Positions 43,017 through 51,557 of a stretch of 64,000 bases of DNA are shown here, piece by piece. The position numbers and the translations under genes are program-made. The notes under the pieces are model-generated. The model saw only the letters and a list, made by a program, of their open reading frames with translations. It ran no database searches and was not told the origin of the DNA. Numbering within the stretch: position 1 is the stretch's first letter; each line of letters begins with the position of its first letter. The stretch comes from Yoonia maricola (GTDB taxonomy: Bacteria > Pseudomonadota > Alphaproteobacteria > Rhodobacterales > Rhodobacteraceae): positions 806,001 to 870,000 of the forward strand of contig NZ_PGTY01000001.1 in assembly GCF_002797915.1 (NCBI RefSeq), given 5' to 3'.

Positions 43017-43890
43017 CGTCAGGCAAGAATTCAAGCACGCCAGCAATCAACACCAACGCCCCACCGATCAGTTCAACACCCGATAGGTGTTCCCCAGCAA
43101 TCATAGCTGCGGAGAGTACGCTCACGACCACCTCTGACATCAACAGGATACCCACCCGTGCCGGTTCAAGTTTTGTGGTCGCCCAAAGCAACCCGATGAT
43201 TGACACAACCCACCATAAGACTCCGGTGAAAACCACCCAGGACACAATAGCAAATGGATCAGCCAGCCTCTCAAAATCGGGGATCGGCGCAAGCATGGGT
43301 GCCAAGATCAACCCTCCCACAAGAGCGCCGACAGCGAAAAGGAAAGTGCTCTCTGCTGGTCCAGCCGCAGACTTAACCTTGATGCCGATAGAGGCGACAG
43401 CCCAGGCAAACCCACTGGCAAGCCCCAACCATTCGCCCAAACCACGCGGGACCGGCACTTCACCATCCGCACCCAAAATAAGCACCAAACCCACGATGCC
43501 TGCGAGCAAGGCCGCGACACGCGACCGGGTGATTGGCCAACCCAACAGGTAGCGCCCGATGATCGTGCTCCAAACCGGCGTCAGGTAGAATAGGATAACA
43601 ATGATAGCGACGCGGCCATAAAGCAGTCCGAGCGAATAAAACATCAACGAACACCCGCCCAGAATGAGTGAGGCGATTGCCATCGGGTGCGACGCAAATA
43701 ACACCTTACGCCGCCGCCATCCCCAAGGTGCCAGGCAAATGGCGCCCACGACCATGATCGCGACAGTACCCCACGGCCCCGTGAACCCAAGCGCATCAAT
43801 CTGGCGCAATGGTAACCAGTAAAAGCCCCAAAGAACGCCAAAACCAATCACGATCAAGCTCGCCAGAATAACGGTCCGATTGCTGTCCAT
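42976..43890 (-). CDS. EamA/DMT-family transporter
   Basis: 304 residues with ten predicted helices in two EamA repeats. The second repeat begins around residue 150 (LGEWLGLASGFAWAVASIGIK). The final helix ends in ALVLIAGVLEFLPD. Drug/metabolite transporters export small compounds; the substrate cannot be read from sequence. It is divergent from the ABC-F gene, with about 83 bp between starts. Confidence 0.9.
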   Translation of the reverse strand: MDSNRTVILASLIVIGFGVLWGFYWLPLRQIDALGFTGPWGTVAIMVVGAICLAPWGWRRRKVLFASHPMAIASLILGGCSLMFYSLGLLYGRVAIIVILFYLTPVWSTIIGRYLLGWPITRSRVAALLAGIVGLVLILGADGEVPVPRGLGEWLGLASGFAWAVASIGIKVKSAAGPAESTFLFAVGALVGGLILAPMLAPIPDFERLADPFAIVSWVVFTGVLWWVVSIIGLLWATTKLEPARVGILLMSEVVVSVLSAAMIAGEHLSGVELIGGALVLIAGVLEFLPDASRLSARRGARHQ

Positions 43891-43973
43891 TCTGCGTGCT
43901 TAAACACAGCAAAACCAAAGCGCCACAAAAACAGCCAATTGACCCCGCACAAAGGATCAAGCATAGCCGCCTC

Positions 43974-45827
43974 ATGCTCAAGATTTCAGACATCACATAC
44001 TCCGTCGAAGGCCGCACGCTGGTCGAACATGCGACCGTGACCATTCCCGCCGGGCACAAGGTGGGGCTTGTAGGCCGCAACGGTTCCGGCAAGACAACGC
44101 TGTTCCGCGTGATCCGGGGCGAGATGGTGCTGGACACGGGCAATGTGAGTATCCCCAAGGGGTGGAAAATCGGCGGCGTCAGCCAAGAGGTGCCGGGCAA
44201 CGAAGTCTCGCTTATCAACACCGTCCTGCGCGCCGACACTGAACGTGAAGCGCTGCTGGCAGAGGCCGAAACCGCCACTGACCCTGCCCGCATCGCAGAA
44301 GTCCAGACGCGTCTGGCAGATATCGAGGCATGGTCGGCCGAGGCCCGCGCGGCCACCATCCTGCGCGGCCTTGGCTTTACCCATGAAGAACAGCAAATGC
44401 CCTGCTCTGCCTTCTCCGGCGGTTGGCGCATGCGTGTGGCTTTGGCGGCTGTTCTCTTCTCCGAACCCGACCTTTTGCTGTTGGACGAGCCGACAAACTA
44501 TCTCGACCTCGAAGGCGCGCTTTGGCTCGAGGCTTATCTCGTCAAATACCCCCATACCGTGCTGATCGTCAGCCACGATCGCGAGCTGCTCAACCGTTCC
44601 GTCGGCGGCATCTTGCACCTCGAAGACAAGGGGCTGATCTACTACACCGGACCCTACGACACATTCGCCAAACAACGCGCGGCGAACCGGGCTGTGCAAG
44701 CGGCAGCGGCCAAGAAACAAGATGCACAACGCCAACATCTGCAAGCCTTTGTGGATCGGTTCAAAGCCAAGGCGTCCAAGGCGAAACAAGCGCAGTCCCG
44801 CGTCAAGATGCTGGAAAAAATGGAAACCATCCGCGCGCCCGAGGACGCCGCACGGACCGTTTTCACCTTCCCCGAACCCGAAGAACTCTCGCCACCCATC
44901 ATCGCAACCGAAGGTGCTGCTGTCGGCTATGGCAACAATATCGTCCTGCATGACCTGAACCTGCGCATCGATCAGGACGACCGCATCGCCCTTCTGGGCC
45001 GCAACGGCGAAGGCAAATCAACGCTGTCGAAAATGCTGTCGGACCGACTGCCCATCGCACGCGGCAAGATGGTGACATCGAACAAACTGCGCATCGGCTT
45101 TTTCGCGCAACACCAGGTGGATGAGCTGCGGATCGAGGAAACCCCGCTCGACCACCTGTTCCGCGAACGCCCGGGCGAAGGCCAAGCCAAACTGCGCGCC
45201 CGCCTTGCCGGTTTCGGGCTGGGGGCAGACCAAGCCGATACCGCAGTGGGTCGCCTCTCTGGCGGCCAAAAAGCACGCCTCTCTTTGTTGCTGGCCACCC
45301 TGCCCGCGCCGCATCTGCTAATCCTGGACGAGCCGACAAACCACCTCGACATTGAGTCCCGCGAAGCGCTGGTCGAGGCGCTGACGGCCTATTCCGGCGC
45401 CGTCATTCTGGTCAGCCATGACATGCACCTTCTCAGCATGGTCGCCGACCGGCTGTGGCTGGTCAAAGACGGGCACGTGAACCCTTATGACGAAGACCTT
45501 CAAGCCTATCGCAAGATGCTGCTGACACCAGAAAAGCCGCGCGAAAAAGACAAGCCTGCTCCGGTCAAGACGGCCAAGCCCTCACGCGAAGCACTTATGG
45601 CGCTGCGATCCGACGTGCGCAAAAACGAAGAGCGGGTCAAAAAGATCAATGACATGCGCGACAAGCTGGCCAAAAAGCTTGCCGATCCTGTCCTCTACGA
45701 AGATGGCAAAGCAGGCGAGTTGGCGACATGGAACAAGAAATACGCCGAAGTCATGGACGGCCTCGAACGCGCTGAAACCATGTGGATGGCAGCGCTTGAA
45801 AAGCTCGAGAAAGCGGAGAAAAGCTGA
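43974..45827 (+). CDS. ABC-F family ATPase (Uup/YheS-like)
   Basis: 617 residues from ATG 43974. Two ABC domains: Walker A GRNGSGKTT and GRNGEGKST, signatures FSGGWRMRVALA and LSGGQKARLSLL, Walker B LLLLDEPTNYLDL and LLILDEPTNHLDI. The EQ2-type linker (about 235-300) with KQAQSRVKMLEKME separates them, and a C-terminal coiled coil (about 530-617, rich in Lys and Glu) follows. No membrane domain. ABC-F proteins act on the ribosome or DNA repair; Uup-like architecture is most similar. Followed by the dispersed 34-bp repeat. Confidence 0.93.
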   Translation: MLKISDITYSVEGRTLVEHATVTIPAGHKVGLVGRNGSGKTTLFRVIRGEMVLDTGNVSIPKGWKIGGVSQEVPGNEVSLINTVLRADTEREALLAEAETATDPARIAEVQTRLADIEAWSAEARAATILRGLGFTHEEQQMPCSAFSGGWRMRVALAAVLFSEPDLLLLDEPTNYLDLEGALWLEAYLVKYPHTVLIVSHDRELLNRSVGGILHLEDKGLIYYTGPYDTFAKQRAANRAVQAAAAKKQDAQRQHLQAFVDRFKAKASKAKQAQSRVKMLEKMETIRAPEDAARTVFTFPEPEELSPPIIATEGAAVGYGNNIVLHDLNLRIDQDDRIALLGRNGEGKSTLSKMLSDRLPIARGKMVTSNKLRIGFFAQHQVDELRIEETPLDHLFRERPGEGQAKLRARLAGFGLGADQADTAVGRLSGGQKARLSLLLATLPAPHLLILDEPTNHLDIESREALVEALTAYSGAVILVSHDMHLLSMVADRLWLVKDGHVNPYDEDLQAYRKMLLTPEKPREKDKPAPVKTAKPSREALMALRSDVRKNEERVKKINDMRDKLAKKLADPVLYEDGKAGELATWNKKYAEVMDGLERAETMWMAALEKLEKAEKS

Positions 45828-45833
45828 CCCCCC

Positions 45834-45867
45834 TCTTTCTTCGTCCAATCAAACTTCCGCCGGAGGC
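45834..45867. repeat. 34-bp dispersed repeat, copy A
   Basis: Begins TCTTTCTTCG, has AATCAAACTTCCGCC in the middle and ends CGGAGGC. It lies 6 bp after the ABC-F stop codon. Identical copies are at 57161-57194 and 62288-62321, all in the same orientation. Confidence 0.9.
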
Positions 45868-45914
45868 ATCACAGCGCTTGCGTCCAAGCGCCAGCATCTG
45901 TCAGACAGAATACC

Positions 45915-46544
45915 ATGACCGAACTTCCAGCCCTGATCGCGGCCTTCACCACGCTTTTCATCATCATTGATCCGCCAGGTCTGGCACCCGTGTTCATCGC
46001 GCTGACCCAAGGCATGGATGCCGCGCAAAGGCGTGCCATCGCGATCCGGGCGTTCATGGTGGCTGCAGGCCTCATGATGGTGTTCCTGCTGCTGGGCGAG
46101 GCCGTGCTGGGCTTTGTCGGCATCTCAATGGATGCATTCCGCATTGCAGGCGGAATCCTGTTGTTTCTCACAGCACTCGACATGCTCTTCCAACGCAGAC
46201 AAGCACGGCGCGAAGATCAAGCCAGCGAAGGACAAGCCGAACACGAAGATGACCCTTCTGTCTTTCCCCTTGCTTTGCCCCTCATCGTCGGGCCCGGCGC
46301 GATCACGACCGTGATCCTACTGGCGGGCGAAGCACAAGGCGCCGCTGATATAGCCGCTATCGCTGGTATCATTGTCGCAGTGCTGTTTATTGTGCTTCTG
46401 GCCTTCCTCGCCGCCCCGGCGATTGAACGGGCCTTGGGCAAAACCGGGCTCAACATCGTGACCCGCGTGCTGGGCATGTTGCTGGCCGCCTTGGCCGTGC
46501 AATTCGTGCTTGATGGTTTACGGGGTTTTGGGATCGGCGGCTAA
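45915..46544 (+). CDS. MarC family integral membrane protein
   Basis: 209 residues with six predicted helices. IDPPGLAPVFIALTQGM near the start and PLIVGPGAITTVILLAG in the fourth helix are MarC (UPF0056) signatures. The old multiple-antibiotic-resistance link has been discounted, and the role is unknown. It lies 16 nt before the start of the protease gene. Confidence 0.93.
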   Translation: MTELPALIAAFTTLFIIIDPPGLAPVFIALTQGMDAAQRRAIAIRAFMVAAGLMMVFLLLGEAVLGFVGISMDAFRIAGGILLFLTALDMLFQRRQARREDQASEGQAEHEDDPSVFPLALPLIVGPGAITTVILLAGEAQGAADIAAIAGIIVAVLFIVLLAFLAAPAIERALGKTGLNIVTRVLGMLLAALAVQFVLDGLRGFGIGG

Positions 46545-46560
46545 GGCCTATATAGACACC

Positions 46561-47139
46561 ATGAGCACAGACCAAATCATGCAATTGACCTATCTTGTCC
46601 TGCTGGGGGCCGCCATTGCCGGTTCTGCTATCGTGGCGGGCCGCAAGAACATGGGTAAAATGGCACAACAAGCCGCAGTCTGGGCGCTGATCTTTATCGG
46701 CGCCATCGGCGCATATGGGCTTTGGGAGGACATCAGCAACGATGTAAACCCGCGTCAGGCTATTATTGACAGCAGCACAGTCGCTGTCCCACGCGGCAAC
46801 GACGGGCACTATCACCTGACGCTTGAAATCAACAACGTGCCAATCGCATTCGTCATAGATACCGGGGCCAGTCAGGTTGTTCTGACAGAGCAAGATGCAG
46901 CTCTGATTGGAATTGACCCTGCGTCCTTGACCTATTCGAGCTTTGCCAACACCGCCAATGGCGTCGTATCGACTGCCCCCGTGACATTGGATGAAGTTGT
47001 GCTCGGTGACATCACAGATCGCAGCGTCCCCGCGGTCGTCAACGGTGGGGAAATGGATGTGTCCTTGCTGGGCATGACATATCTGGGACTTTATAACCGG
47101 ATCGAGATTTCAAACGGACAATTGGTGCTGAACCGATGA
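46561..47139 (+). CDS. Membrane-anchored retropepsin-like aspartic protease (TIGR02281 type)
   Basis: 192 residues from ATG 46561. Two N-terminal hydrophobic segments (about 8-24 and 36-56) anchor it. The clan AA domain holds the catalytic FVIDTGASQVVL motif near residue 98-110 and LLGMTYLG near the end, as in retropepsin-like dimers. The protease would face the periplasm. Its stop overlaps the start of a tiny lipoprotein gene (ATGA). Confidence 0.9.
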   Translation: MSTDQIMQLTYLVLLGAAIAGSAIVAGRKNMGKMAQQAAVWALIFIGAIGAYGLWEDISNDVNPRQAIIDSSTVAVPRGNDGHYHLTLEINNVPIAFVIDTGASQVVLTEQDAALIGIDPASLTYSSFANTANGVVSTAPVTLDEVVLGDITDRSVPAVVNGGEMDVSLLGMTYLGLYNRIEISNGQLVLNR

Positions 47140-47231
47140 TCCGCACCTTCGCCCTCCTCATCCTGCTCGCCGCCTGCGAGGCGCAACCGGCGCAACTGCC
47201 CGAAGGTTTCGACTCCAGCTTCGCGTTCTAG
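47136..47231 (+). CDS. Tiny lipoprotein (31 residues)
   Basis: MIRTFALLILLAACEAQPAQ: a signal II peptide with lipobox LAAC (Cys14) and only 17 residues after it. The ATGA overlap with the protease gene and intact lipobox support translation. Function unknown; a short secreted peptide or a regulatory peptide are possible. No terminator seen before the convergent holC gene. Confidence 0.6.
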   Translation: MIRTFALLILLAACEAQPAQLPEGFDSSFAF

Positions 47232-47271
47232 GCCTTAGCCGTACCACAGGTAAGGTGGATCATGATCCACC

Positions 47272-47724
47272 TTACTTTTCCGCCTTCTTCGTCCACCGTC
47301 CGCCCTCTTGGGCCCAGTATTGCGCCGTGCACCCAGCCTCGGTTAGCGCTTTCCACTGCCCGCGCGCCGTCTCAAGCGCGACCTCGTCATGTCCGTCGAA
47401 CAGAATACACGTCCGCTCCAACGTCTGCACCTCATCCGCGGCCACCGCGGCGCCACCCACGCTCATCACGCAACCGAAACCATCAATGGGCCCATCACCT
47501 AACAGAACCGGTTGGTCTGCATCATGCGGCCCACCGGCCAGACCATGCGGCTGAAACTGATCCTCCGGCCCCTGCCACAGCACATCATCCAACCGCTTCA
47601 ATAGTGCCGCATCCTGCCCCCGCACCAGAACACGCCAGCCCGCGCCGCGGGCCTTGCCGATCAGCATCGGCAAGGTTGCCTCCAACGGGCTATCGGTCAG
47701 GTGATAAAAGAACGCAGCGCCCAA
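47272..47724 (-). CDS. holC: DNA polymerase III chi subunit
   Basis: 150 residues. MGAAFFYHLTDSPLEATLPMLIGKARGAGWRVLVRGQD, the acidic DVLWQGPEDQFQPHG and the C-terminal ARGQWKALTEAG match HolC. Chi links the clamp loader with SSB at the replication fork. It follows pepA with a 2-nt gap, a common linkage (pepA-holC) in proteobacteria. Confidence 0.94.
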   Translation of the reverse strand: MGAAFFYHLTDSPLEATLPMLIGKARGAGWRVLVRGQDAALLKRLDDVLWQGPEDQFQPHGLAGGPHDADQPVLLGDGPIDGFGCVMSVGGAAVAADEVQTLERTCILFDGHDEVALETARGQWKALTEAGCTAQYWAQEGGRWTKKAEK

Positions 47725-47726
47725 GT

Positions 47727-49193
47727 TTAGCCCTCGTATTTATCCGCGATCAACCGGTTCAGCGCCATCACACCCCAGCCCGTCGCCCCCGCAGGTGCCA
47801 GTCCGGTTTCCTTTTTCACACTGGCGGTCCCAGCAATATCCAAATGCGCCCAAGGTACATCGTCTTTCACAAAGCGCTGCAAGAACTGTGCCGCTGTAAT
47901 GGAGCCGGCCATGCGGCCACCGACATTCTTCATGTCGGCGATCCGCGACTTCAGCAAGTCATCGTAAGCAGGCGCCATAGGCATGCGCCAAGCACCCTCG
48001 CCTTCAGCCTTGGCAGCCTTCAGAAACGCATCGCTCAATTCATCGGAGTTCGAAAACAGCCCCGCATTTTCATGCCCCAAAGCCACGAGGATCGCCCCCG
48101 TCAAGGTCGCCAGATTGATCATGCCAACCGGTTTGAACCGCTCTTGCGCGTACCACAGTACATCAGCCAGCACCAAACGGCCCTCGGCGTCAGTGTTGAT
48201 GATCTCGACCGTGTCACCCTTCATCGACTTGACCACATCGCCCGGACGCGTCGCATTGCCCGACGGCATATTCTCGACCAGCCCGACAAGCCCCACGACA
48301 TTGGCCTTGGCTTTGCGCAGCGCCAATGTGCGCATCACACCGGCCACAACACCCGCGCCGCCCATATCCATGGTCATATCTTCCATGCCGCCTGCCGGTT
48401 TCAGGCTGATCCCGCCCGTATCAAAAACGACACCTTTACCGACCAGCGCAAAGGGTGCTTCCTTACCGCCGCCATTCCATGACATGACAACAACCTTGGA
48501 TGGGCTGACCGAGCCTTGGCCCACGCTCAACAGCGTACGCATCCCCAGCTTGGCAAGTTCATCCTCTTCGAGGATTTCAACATCGAGACCCAATTCCTGC
48601 ATCGCCGCGAGGCGGGCTGCAAAGTCATCTGTTGTCAGCACATTCGCGGGTTCGTTGGTCAGATCGCGGGTGAAGAAGACACCTTCCGCGATCGCCGCCA
48701 TCGGAGCAGCTGATTTCGCCACGTCTTCCGGCTTGGACACCATAAAGCTCACACTCCCAGCGGGCTTGCTGTCGCCTGTTTTATGCGCATCGAACTTATA
48801 TCCACGCAGCGCCAATCCCAGTGCGATCTCGTCCGCGCGCATAATTGTACCTGCCAGAACCAACAGATCCTTGCCGCCCTGTGCCTTGGCCAGTTGCGCG
48901 CCAGCCTTGCGCGCCTCTTGGCTGCTCGGCCTGCGGCCCAGTTTGACCACGCAAACCGCAGCTGCCGCCATACCGCCGGGATAGCCCAGCGATGATACAT
49001 CCCCGGCTGCCATCTTCTCAAAAGCCGCACTCTCCAAAAACCGTGCCAGCGCTTTGCGCGTCAGCGTGTTCACCTTGCGCGCACCGGCGTCCAGCTTGCC
49101 ATCGGTATCGACAAAAACGACCACCTTGCCGGGGGCGTCAGCCACCGCATCTAAATCAACCTCTTTGAACTGAATTTCGGCGGGTGTGGTCAT
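47727..49193 (-). CDS. pepA: Leucyl aminopeptidase
   Basis: 488 residues, M17 peptidase. The signature NTDAEGRLVLAD and metal/substrate residues VGKGVVFDTGGISLKP are present; the N-terminal macro-like domain occupies about 1-170. It releases N-terminal amino acids from peptides in the cytoplasm. It is paired with holC and divergent from lptF, with 142 bp between starts. Confidence 0.96.
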   Translation of the reverse strand: MTTPAEIQFKEVDLDAVADAPGKVVVFVDTDGKLDAGARKVNTLTRKALARFLESAAFEKMAAGDVSSLGYPGGMAAAAVCVVKLGRRPSSQEARKAGAQLAKAQGGKDLLVLAGTIMRADEIALGLALRGYKFDAHKTGDSKPAGSVSFMVSKPEDVAKSAAPMAAIAEGVFFTRDLTNEPANVLTTDDFAARLAAMQELGLDVEILEEDELAKLGMRTLLSVGQGSVSPSKVVVMSWNGGGKEAPFALVGKGVVFDTGGISLKPAGGMEDMTMDMGGAGVVAGVMRTLALRKAKANVVGLVGLVENMPSGNATRPGDVVKSMKGDTVEIINTDAEGRLVLADVLWYAQERFKPVGMINLATLTGAILVALGHENAGLFSNSDELSDAFLKAAKAEGEGAWRMPMAPAYDDLLKSRIADMKNVGGRMAGSITAAQFLQRFVKDDVPWAHLDIAGTASVKKETGLAPAGATGWGVMALNRLIADKYEG

Positions 49194-49335
49194 GGTAGCT
49201 CCTGTCGGAATAAGTGTCTGTCCGCCAATAGGTAGCCCGCACCCACCCTATTGACCAGATAGCTGTTGGGTCCGCTGCATGGTTAGGCTAGTTTGCATAC
49301 AAAGAAACGTACGGGCACCACAAAGGACATCCTAT

Positions 49336-50466
49336 TTGGCGCGGTTTGACAGATATATGTTGTCGCAACTGATGGTGTTGTTTGGCTTCTTCAGCCTTGT
49401 GCTGATCCTAATCTACTGGATCAACCGGGCAGTTGTGTTGTTTGATCAGTTGATCGCTGACGGACAGTCTGCCGGTGTTTTTCTTGAATTCACGGCGCTA
49501 TCACTCCCGTCCGTCATGCGGCTGGCCCTACCGCTGGCAGCCTTTGCTGCGGCTGTTTACGTCACCAACCGCATGTCAACAGAATCAGAACTGACTGTCG
49601 TGCAGGCTACAGGTTACTCCCCGTTTCGTCTGGCCCGCCCGGTCCTCTTCTTTGGGATCATCGTGGCCCTCATGATGTCAGCGCTGATGCATTTTCTAGT
49701 GCCCATGAGCAGCGCGCGCTTAGCCGAACGACAAGCAGAGATCGCGCAAAACATCACCACACGCCTGTTGACGGAAGGGCAGTTTCTGGAACCCGTCAAA
49801 GGGATCACCTTCTATATTCGCGAAATTACCCCAGGGGGCGAGTTGCAGGATATCTTCTTGTCTGACAGCCGTTCTGAAAGCGAACAGCTTACCTATACAG
49901 CGTCCAAGGCCTTTTTGGTGCGCGACAATGATACAACCCAGTTGGTGATGCTGGACGGGATGGTCCAAACACTGCGCACAGAAAACCAACGCTTGTTCAC
50001 GACCACCTTTGATGACTTTGCCTATAACATCAGCAACCTGATCGTTGACGATCAAGGCGGGGGGCGCCGCGACTCGCATCTGTTTACATGGGAGCTGTTA
50101 AACCCCACCCCTGCACTTGAAGAGGAAACGGGACGCGACGCCGCGCGCCTGATTGCGCGCGGACATGACAGGTTCAGTCAATCGATCCTGGGTATCGTGG
50201 CCGCACTCTTGGGGTTTTCTGCGCTGATGGTCGGCGGTTACAGCCGCTTTGGTGTGTGGAAACAGATCATCGGCGCTATTTTTCTGATCATCGTGGTGAA
50301 GGCCGTCGAAACCACCGGCCTGCGCATCGCCCGCAGCGACCCGCAGCTTTGGATGGTAACCTATCTGCAAAGTGCGGTCGGCTTTGTGATAATCTGGTTC
50401 CTGTTGTTCTGGGCCAGCCGCCCCTATCTGTTCAAACGTCGGATCAAAGAGATGGCCGCGTCATGA
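49336..50466 (+). CDS. lptF: LPS export permease LptF
   Basis: 376 residues from TTG 49336, chosen because AAAGGA lies 8 nt upstream and the resulting N-terminus (MARFDRYMLSQLMVLFGFF) is typical. Six helices in two bundles flank a periplasmic beta-jellyroll (about 130-260). With LptG and LptB it extracts LPS from the inner membrane. ATGA overlap with lptG. Confidence 0.94.
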   Translation: MARFDRYMLSQLMVLFGFFSLVLILIYWINRAVVLFDQLIADGQSAGVFLEFTALSLPSVMRLALPLAAFAAAVYVTNRMSTESELTVVQATGYSPFRLARPVLFFGIIVALMMSALMHFLVPMSSARLAERQAEIAQNITTRLLTEGQFLEPVKGITFYIREITPGGELQDIFLSDSRSESEQLTYTASKAFLVRDNDTTQLVMLDGMVQTLRTENQRLFTTTFDDFAYNISNLIVDDQGGGRRDSHLFTWELLNPTPALEEETGRDAARLIARGHDRFSQSILGIVAALLGFSALMVGGYSRFGVWKQIIGAIFLIIVVKAVETTGLRIARSDPQLWMVTYLQSAVGFVIIWFLLFWASRPYLFKRRIKEMAAS

Positions 50467-51557
50467 TCCTGCATCGTTACTTTGCGCGCCGTTTTCTGCG
50501 CACGTTTCTGGGCGTGGGCATGGTGTTTTTTCTGATCATGCTTTTTGTTGATCTGGTCGATCAACTGCGGCGCTTTGGCGGCGATGATGCGAGCTTTGCC
50601 GATCTTTTGATGTTGAGCTTGCTGAATATTCCCCAGGCCTTCTACGCGATCCTGCCATTGATCATGATCCTTGCAACAATTGCACTCTTTCTCAGCTTGT
50701 CGCGGTCGTCCGAAATGGTCGTGACACGGGCCGCAGGCCGCTCTGCGCTTCACTCGCTACTGGCCCCGCTGACGGTGGCTTTGCTGCTGGGCATTTTTGC
50801 GGTCGGGGTCATGAACCCCATCGTCGCAGGCACATCGAAAGAGTACGAGGCGCGCAGCGACGCATTGCGCGGCAGTAGCTCTGTGCTGTCTTTTGGCTCA
50901 TCGGGTCTATGGTTGCGTCAGGGCAACGAGACCGGTCAGGCCGTTATTCGCGCGCAAAGCGCCAATCTTGACGGCACGCGCCTGACAGATGTGACCTTTC
51001 TGACATTCGCGCCCGATGGCAGCCCCACCGCGCGGATCAACGCGGCCTCAGCCGAATTGATTACAGGCGCATGGGTCTTGCGCGATACAAAATCGTGGCA
51101 GCTTGCCGGTGTCACCACGCCAGAGGCAAGCGCTGTCGCAGAACCTGAGCGCACGATCCAATCCACATTGACCCCTGACCAGATCAGAGACAGCTTTGGC
51201 ACCCCATCGTCCATTCCTATCTGGGAATTGCCCGCCTTCATTGACCGGCTGCAAACGGCAGGCTTTTCGGCACAGCGCCATTTGGTCTGGTTTCATACTG
51301 AACTGGCCTTGCCCATTTTTCTGGTCTCCATGGTGCTGATCGGTGCGAGCTTCACCCTGCGCCACCAACGTGGCGGGCGCACGGGGCTGATGGTGATGTT
51401 TGCCGTTATATTGGCCTTTGTCACCTATTTCATCCGCAACTTCGCGCTGGTTCTGGGCGAAAATGGTCAATTGCCCGCGCTTTTAGCAGCGTGGGCGCCA
51501 CCCTTTGCAGCCATCGGGATTTCGATGGGGTTTCTGCTCCACAATGAGGATGGATAA
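50463..51557 (+). CDS. lptG: LPS export permease LptG
   Basis: 364 residues from ATG 50463, overlapping lptF by 4 nt. N-terminal MILHRYFARRFLRTFLGVGMVFF, ESSMxV-like SRSSEMVVTRAAG coupling helix, the periplasmic jellyroll, and C-terminal helices are present. It pairs with LptF. Its stop overlaps the lptD start by 1 nt (TAATG). Confidence 0.95.
   Translation: MILHRYFARRFLRTFLGVGMVFFLIMLFVDLVDQLRRFGGDDASFADLLMLSLLNIPQAFYAILPLIMILATIALFLSLSRSSEMVVTRAAGRSALHSLLAPLTVALLLGIFAVGVMNPIVAGTSKEYEARSDALRGSSSVLSFGSSGLWLRQGNETGQAVIRAQSANLDGTRLTDVTFLTFAPDGSPTARINAASAELITGAWVLRDTKSWQLAGVTTPEASAVAEPERTIQSTLTPDQIRDSFGTPSSIPIWELPAFIDRLQTAGFSAQRHLVWFHTELALPIFLVSMVLIGASFTLRHQRGGRTGLMVMFAVILAFVTYFIRNFALVLGENGQLPALLAAWAPPFAAIGISMGFLLHNEDG

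Noticed and set aside
47262-48482. A 406-residue + strand open frame
   Set aside because: Antisense to holC and pepA, both clearly identified; composition is low-complexity Arg/His/Pro typical of shadows.
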